NCBI GenBank assembly: GCA_050946055.1
Contig: JBMNUB010000001.1
Coordinates: 1 to 64,000, forward strand
Direction of reading: 5' to 3'
Length of the DNA: 64,000 nucleotides
Source: Fimadaptatus sp050946055
GTDB lineage: Bacteria; Bacillota; Clostridia; Christensenellales; Aristaeellaceae
Both the position numbers and the translations under genes were made by a program. Below are positions 61,139 to 64,000 of the stretch, piece after piece (position 1 is the first letter of the stretch; each line of letters starts with the position of its first letter). The notes beneath the pieces were generated by a model. That model was not told the DNA's origin, made no database searches, and worked only from the letters and a program-made list of their open reading frames with translations.

Positions 61139-61164
61139 CCCCGACTCCGTCGGGGTATTTTTTT
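61139..61164 (+). terminator. terminator of the ferredoxin gene
   Basis: CCCCGAC / GTCGGGG stem with a TCC loop followed by TATTTTTTT. Confidence 0.93.
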
Positions 61165-61415
61165 ATGCCCGCACATTGCCAAATATTACAAAATGATTGC
61201 GAAATCACCTGAGTCAAAATATTTGAGTAATATTTAACCGCGCGCAGGCAGGATATACGCGGCAAACGGCGAATTATATGGGGTATGAGCATTTGATGCC
61301 TGGACCGAATGGCTACTTGGGTGAAGGCATGCACGGTCATGGCGGCGGGTGGGATTGCTTGCCGTCTGCAAGTATTAAATGCCAAATGGCGCACTTAAAC
61401 TTCTGGAGGTAACAA

Positions 61416-64000
61416 ATGAAGATACAGGGACCTTTAAAAAAGCTGCTCTGCATTGTTATGTGCTGCGCGCTGCTCGTGTGCGCACTGCCGGAGCTGGGCA
61501 TGGACACGGCGCACGCGGCGGGCAGCGGCATAGTCCGCGTGCGCATAGCCACGGCCAGCGATGTGAGCAAGGTCGTACTGCTGAGCAGGGGTAACTTCTC
61601 GGTTGAAGGCGACCCCGCGCGCCCGTTCACTTCCGGGCAGAAGGCGACCGTGTTCGCAGAGGGTGGCCAGCTGCACATAACCATAGAGGACAAGACATAT
61701 GACATGGGTTCCAGCTTCAAGCTGATACGCCATGCGCCCGATTCTGTGAGCAATGCGCTGTCGTTCTCATCGCCCAGCCTCACGCGCTACTTCCCGGGCG
61801 ACATGGAGTTTAGGCTGGTTAGCGGCAAGATACAGACTGTGAACCACGTGTTCATAGAGGACTATCTGCGCGGCGTGCTGGCTGCGGAGTGGTCGGAAGG
61901 CCATACGCTTGAGTCGCAGAAGGCCATGGCGGTAATGGCGCGCACCAAGGCGCGGCACTGCATGGCTTCGCCCAAGGGCTCGTATTACGATATACGCAAT
62001 ACGTCAGCCGACCAGAACTACAAGGGCGTGGTACCCAGCCAGTCCGTCACGGCGCGCGCCGTATCCGAGACCGAGGGCGTGGTCATACGCTATAAAGGCT
62101 CGCTGACCGACGGCGTATACGGCGCATCCAACGGCGGCCAGATAGAGTCCTCGGCAAACAGATGGGGCGGCTCGCAGCTGCCTTACAGCACCGTCAAGGA
62201 CGATCCCTATGACTACAAGAATCCCAAAAGCCCGGTAAAGCGCCTGACCGTGTATTCGGACATGGCGGGCAATCTTTCAAAGAAGGGCATGACTGCGCTC
62301 AACAAGCTGCTGCTTGCCGAGGTGGAGGACGAGCTTAGCCCTTCACAGTATCAGCCGGACAGCGCCAAGATAGTCAGCATAAACGCCATCGAGCCTCATA
62401 CCCCCAAGTATTCCTCGCCTTCGCGCATGTATCAGAAGATGCGCTTTGTGCTGACCGTGAGCGCCGTCACGACCGAGGGCGAGACGATTACCATACCCGG
62501 CGACGTCGAGGTTAATCTGGACATATTCTCTCAGCTCGACAACTCCACGTTTGGCCTGTCGCATCAAAGCTCCCACAACGAGTTGTTCACTGTGGTAAAG
62601 GACGATTCTAACTTCGTTATAGAATCGCGCCGCTGGGGTCACGGCGTGGGATACAGCCAGTATGGCGCGGAGCAGATGTCCAAGGAGGGCTATGGCTGGC
62701 GCGAGATACTGGACTTCTATCACAACAGCAAGGTGTCCTATCCCACAGAGAAGTTCTCCCGCCCCAAGCTCACCGAGCTGGGCGACGCTGTGCCGCCCGA
62801 GGTCACGCCCAAGCCCACGGCTCTGCCTGAGTGCGAGCTGTTCCCGCAGCCGCTCAAGGCCGTGGTCAAGGTAAGCAGCACGCTCAACATGCGCGTTGAG
62901 CCCATGAGTGGCGCGCAGGTATTGACTACGCTGCGCAACGGCGACGAGGTCGCGGCCATAGGCGTGATAGGCGACTGGACTTTTGCCGAGTTTGGCGAGT
63001 ATGTGGGCTATGTAAGCACCAGATATCTGAACATGACCGACATACCCATGGCCACCAGCGATCCGGGCGTGACGCATGAGCCCACTACTCCTCCCATGCC
63101 CACGTCTACGCCCATAACAGTGCCGGACGAGGGCAAGTACATGCAGGTGATATGCTCCACATACGTCAACCTGCGCAGCGGCCCCGGCACGGGCTACGAT
63201 GCCATAGCCAGACTGCACAACGGCGATCTTGTGAAGCTGCTGGGCCTGAGCGGCACGTGGAGCCATGTGTACTACAATGGGCTGGAGGGCTATGTGTCCA
63301 GCAGCCTGCTGACCAGCGTGGAGACGGCGACCGCCGTGCCTTCCGATCAGCCCACGCCCACTCCTACACCCACGCCCGCACCCACACCCACCGCCGGGGC
63401 AGAACGCGCGGCGGTTGTCAACTGCTCGGGAAGCCTGAACGTGCGCAGCGCGCCCAGCACCGGCGCGTCCAAGGTCGGCATGCTAAAGCGCGGCGACAAA
63501 ATAACCGTGCTTGCCGAGGAGAACGGCTGGGCCAAGATAAAGTACAAGGACGGCGTGGCATACGTGAACGCGGCCTACATACGCTATGTGGACGCGCCCA
63601 CGGGTCAGCCCACGACCACGCCTACGCCCACCGCCACTGACGGGGCAGGCCGCGCGGCAGTTGTCAACTGCTCGAGCAGCCTGAACGTGCGCAGCGCGCC
63701 CAGCACTGGCGCGTCCAAGGTCGGCATGCTAAAGCGCGGCGACAACATAACCGTGCTCGCCGAGGAGAACGGCTGGGCCAAGATAAAGTACAAGGATGGC
63801 GTGGCATACGTGAACGCGGCCTACATACGCTATGTGGACGCGCCCACCGATGAACCCACCGGCGCGCCCACCGGTGTACCCACGGCGCGCCCCACGTCTG
63901 ATCCGGGCGGACAGGTGCCGGGCGACACTGCGACGCTGGTTTGCGGCGGCTCGATGAACATACGTCAGCTGCCCACGACGGCTAGCAGCTCTCTGGGCAT
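61416..64000 (+). CDS. SpoIID-domain protein with C-terminal SH3 repeats (cut by window end)
   Basis: Exported cell-wall protein, at least 861 codons, still open at 64000. A signal peptide (KKLLCIVMCCALLVCALPEL) leads to a SpoIID/LytB domain (residues ~125-450): FIEDYLRGVLAAEWSEGH with the catalytic Glu, AMAVMARTKARH, and GHGVGYSQYGAEQMSKEGY. SpoIID enzymes are lytic transglycosylases acting on denuded peptidoglycan during engulfment; LytB-type members serve vegetative walls. At least four bacterial SH3 domains follow, joined by Thr/Pro linkers (TPTPTPTPAPTPT); the domains at ~63409 and ~63649 are almost identical. GGAGGTAACAA precedes the ATG at 61416. Which role applies cannot be told without the rest of the gene. 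Confidence 0.9.
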   Translation, partial: MKIQGPLKKLLCIVMCCALLVCALPELGMDTAHAAGSGIVRVRIATASDVSKVVLLSRGNFSVEGDPARPFTSGQKATVFAEGGQLHITIEDKTYDMGSSFKLIRHAPDSVSNALSFSSPSLTRYFPGDMEFRLVSGKIQTVNHVFIEDYLRGVLAAEWSEGHTLESQKAMAVMARTKARHCMASPKGSYYDIRNTSADQNYKGVVPSQSVTARAVSETEGVVIRYKGSLTDGVYGASNGGQIESSANRWGGSQLPYSTVKDDPYDYKNPKSPVKRLTVYSDMAGNLSKKGMTALNKLLLAEVEDELSPSQYQPDSAKIVSINAIEPHTPKYSSPSRMYQKMRFVLTVSAVTTEGETITIPGDVEVNLDIFSQLDNSTFGLSHQSSHNELFTVVKDDSNFVIESRRWGHGVGYSQYGAEQMSKEGYGWREILDFYHNSKVSYPTEKFSRPKLTELGDAVPPEVTPKPTALPECELFPQPLKAVVKVSSTLNMRVEPMSGAQVLTTLRNGDEVAAIGVIGDWTFAEFGEYVGYVSTRYLNMTDIPMATSDPGVTHEPTTPPMPTSTPITVPDEGKYMQVICSTYVNLRSGPGTGYDAIARLHNGDLVKLLGLSGTWSHVYYNGLEGYVSSSLLTSVETATAVPSDQPTPTPTPTPAPTPTAGAERAAVVNCSGSLNVRSAPSTGASKVGMLKRGDKITVLAEENGWAKIKYKDGVAYVNAAYIRYVDAPTGQPTTTPTPTATDGAGRAAVVNCSSSLNVRSAPSTGASKVGMLKRGDNITVLAEENGWAKIKYKDGVAYVNAAYIRYVDAPTDEPTGAPTGVPTARPTSDPGGQVPGDTATLVCGGSMNIRQLPTTASSSLG

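Noticed and set aside
1..64000. tRNA, rRNA or prophage genes
   Set aside because: No TpsiC-arm-like sequences with matching arms, no rRNA blocks and no phage structural genes or integrase were seen.

Overview
The window reads as chromosomal DNA of a high-GC member of the Clostridia (about 60% G+C by eye), probably an anaerobic gut commensal. Indications are AGGAGG-type ribosome sites, TTGACA/TATAAT promoters, a c-di-AMP receptor (DarA), RicT, a SpoIID-domain wall protein, a DUF3502 sugar-binding protein, a LytTR/DUF3021 pair, and many host-glycan glycosidases. A Christensenellales-like affiliation is only a guess. Isoleucine is written mostly as ATA, which is odd next to the GC-ending choice for most other amino acids.

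Layout. 1-4.7 kb: a 5'-disrupted sugar-binding protein at what looks like an insertion-sequence junction, then an amino-sugar kinase with two SIS proteins. 5-8 kb: acyl-ACP thioesterase, deformylase, AraC regulator. 8-15 kb: GH35, a TIM-barrel protein of unknown activity, and GH20. 15.8-21.4 kb: an MMPL exporter and a 1105-residue secreted repeat protein. 21.9-24.8 kb: a three-gene ABC importer. 25.3-29.8 kb: a LysR regulator, then sialidase, a decayed GH2 gene, a ROK kinase and a SIS isomerase. 30-33 kb: a decayed CRISPR-like array, TetR, a GNAT broken by two stops, and a frameshifted LytTR gene with DUF3021. 33-47 kb: oleate hydratase, GH29, a glycosyltransferase, a Gfo/Idh oxidoreductase, a HAD phosphatase, a methyltransferase, an MBL hydrolase, a transglutaminase-like protein and GH127. 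47-49 kb: two secreted proteins, one on an AT-rich island with a canonical promoter and a 13-codon leader ORF. 49-51 kb: a TIM-barrel epimerase and a second Gfo/Idh protein. 51.7-53.6 kb: a GntR-controlled ABC-2 exporter. 53.8-56.4 kb: a TM2 protein, a GNAT-esterase fusion and a 2'-5' RNA ligase. 56.7-60.5 kb: darA-holB-ricT-mutM. 60.9-64 kb: a ferredoxin and a SpoIID/SH3 protein cut by the window end.

The carbohydrate genes fit one theme. GH33, GH20, GH29, GH35 and a GH2 remnant are exo-enzymes that trim mucin or milk-type glycans, and none of them has a signal peptide. This suggests that oligosaccharides are imported and dismantled in the cytosol, and that amino sugars are then handled by the BadF/ROK kinases and SIS proteins. 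This is inference; no substrate can be read from the sequence.

The intergenic DNA is the most unusual part: at least eight unrelated tandem-repeat arrays (units of 27, 30, 50, 53, 63, 94 and 129 bp, plus a gene-end duplication), three copies of a roughly 247-bp MITE-like element, and the CRISPR-like relic. No tRNA, rRNA, prophage or cas gene was seen.
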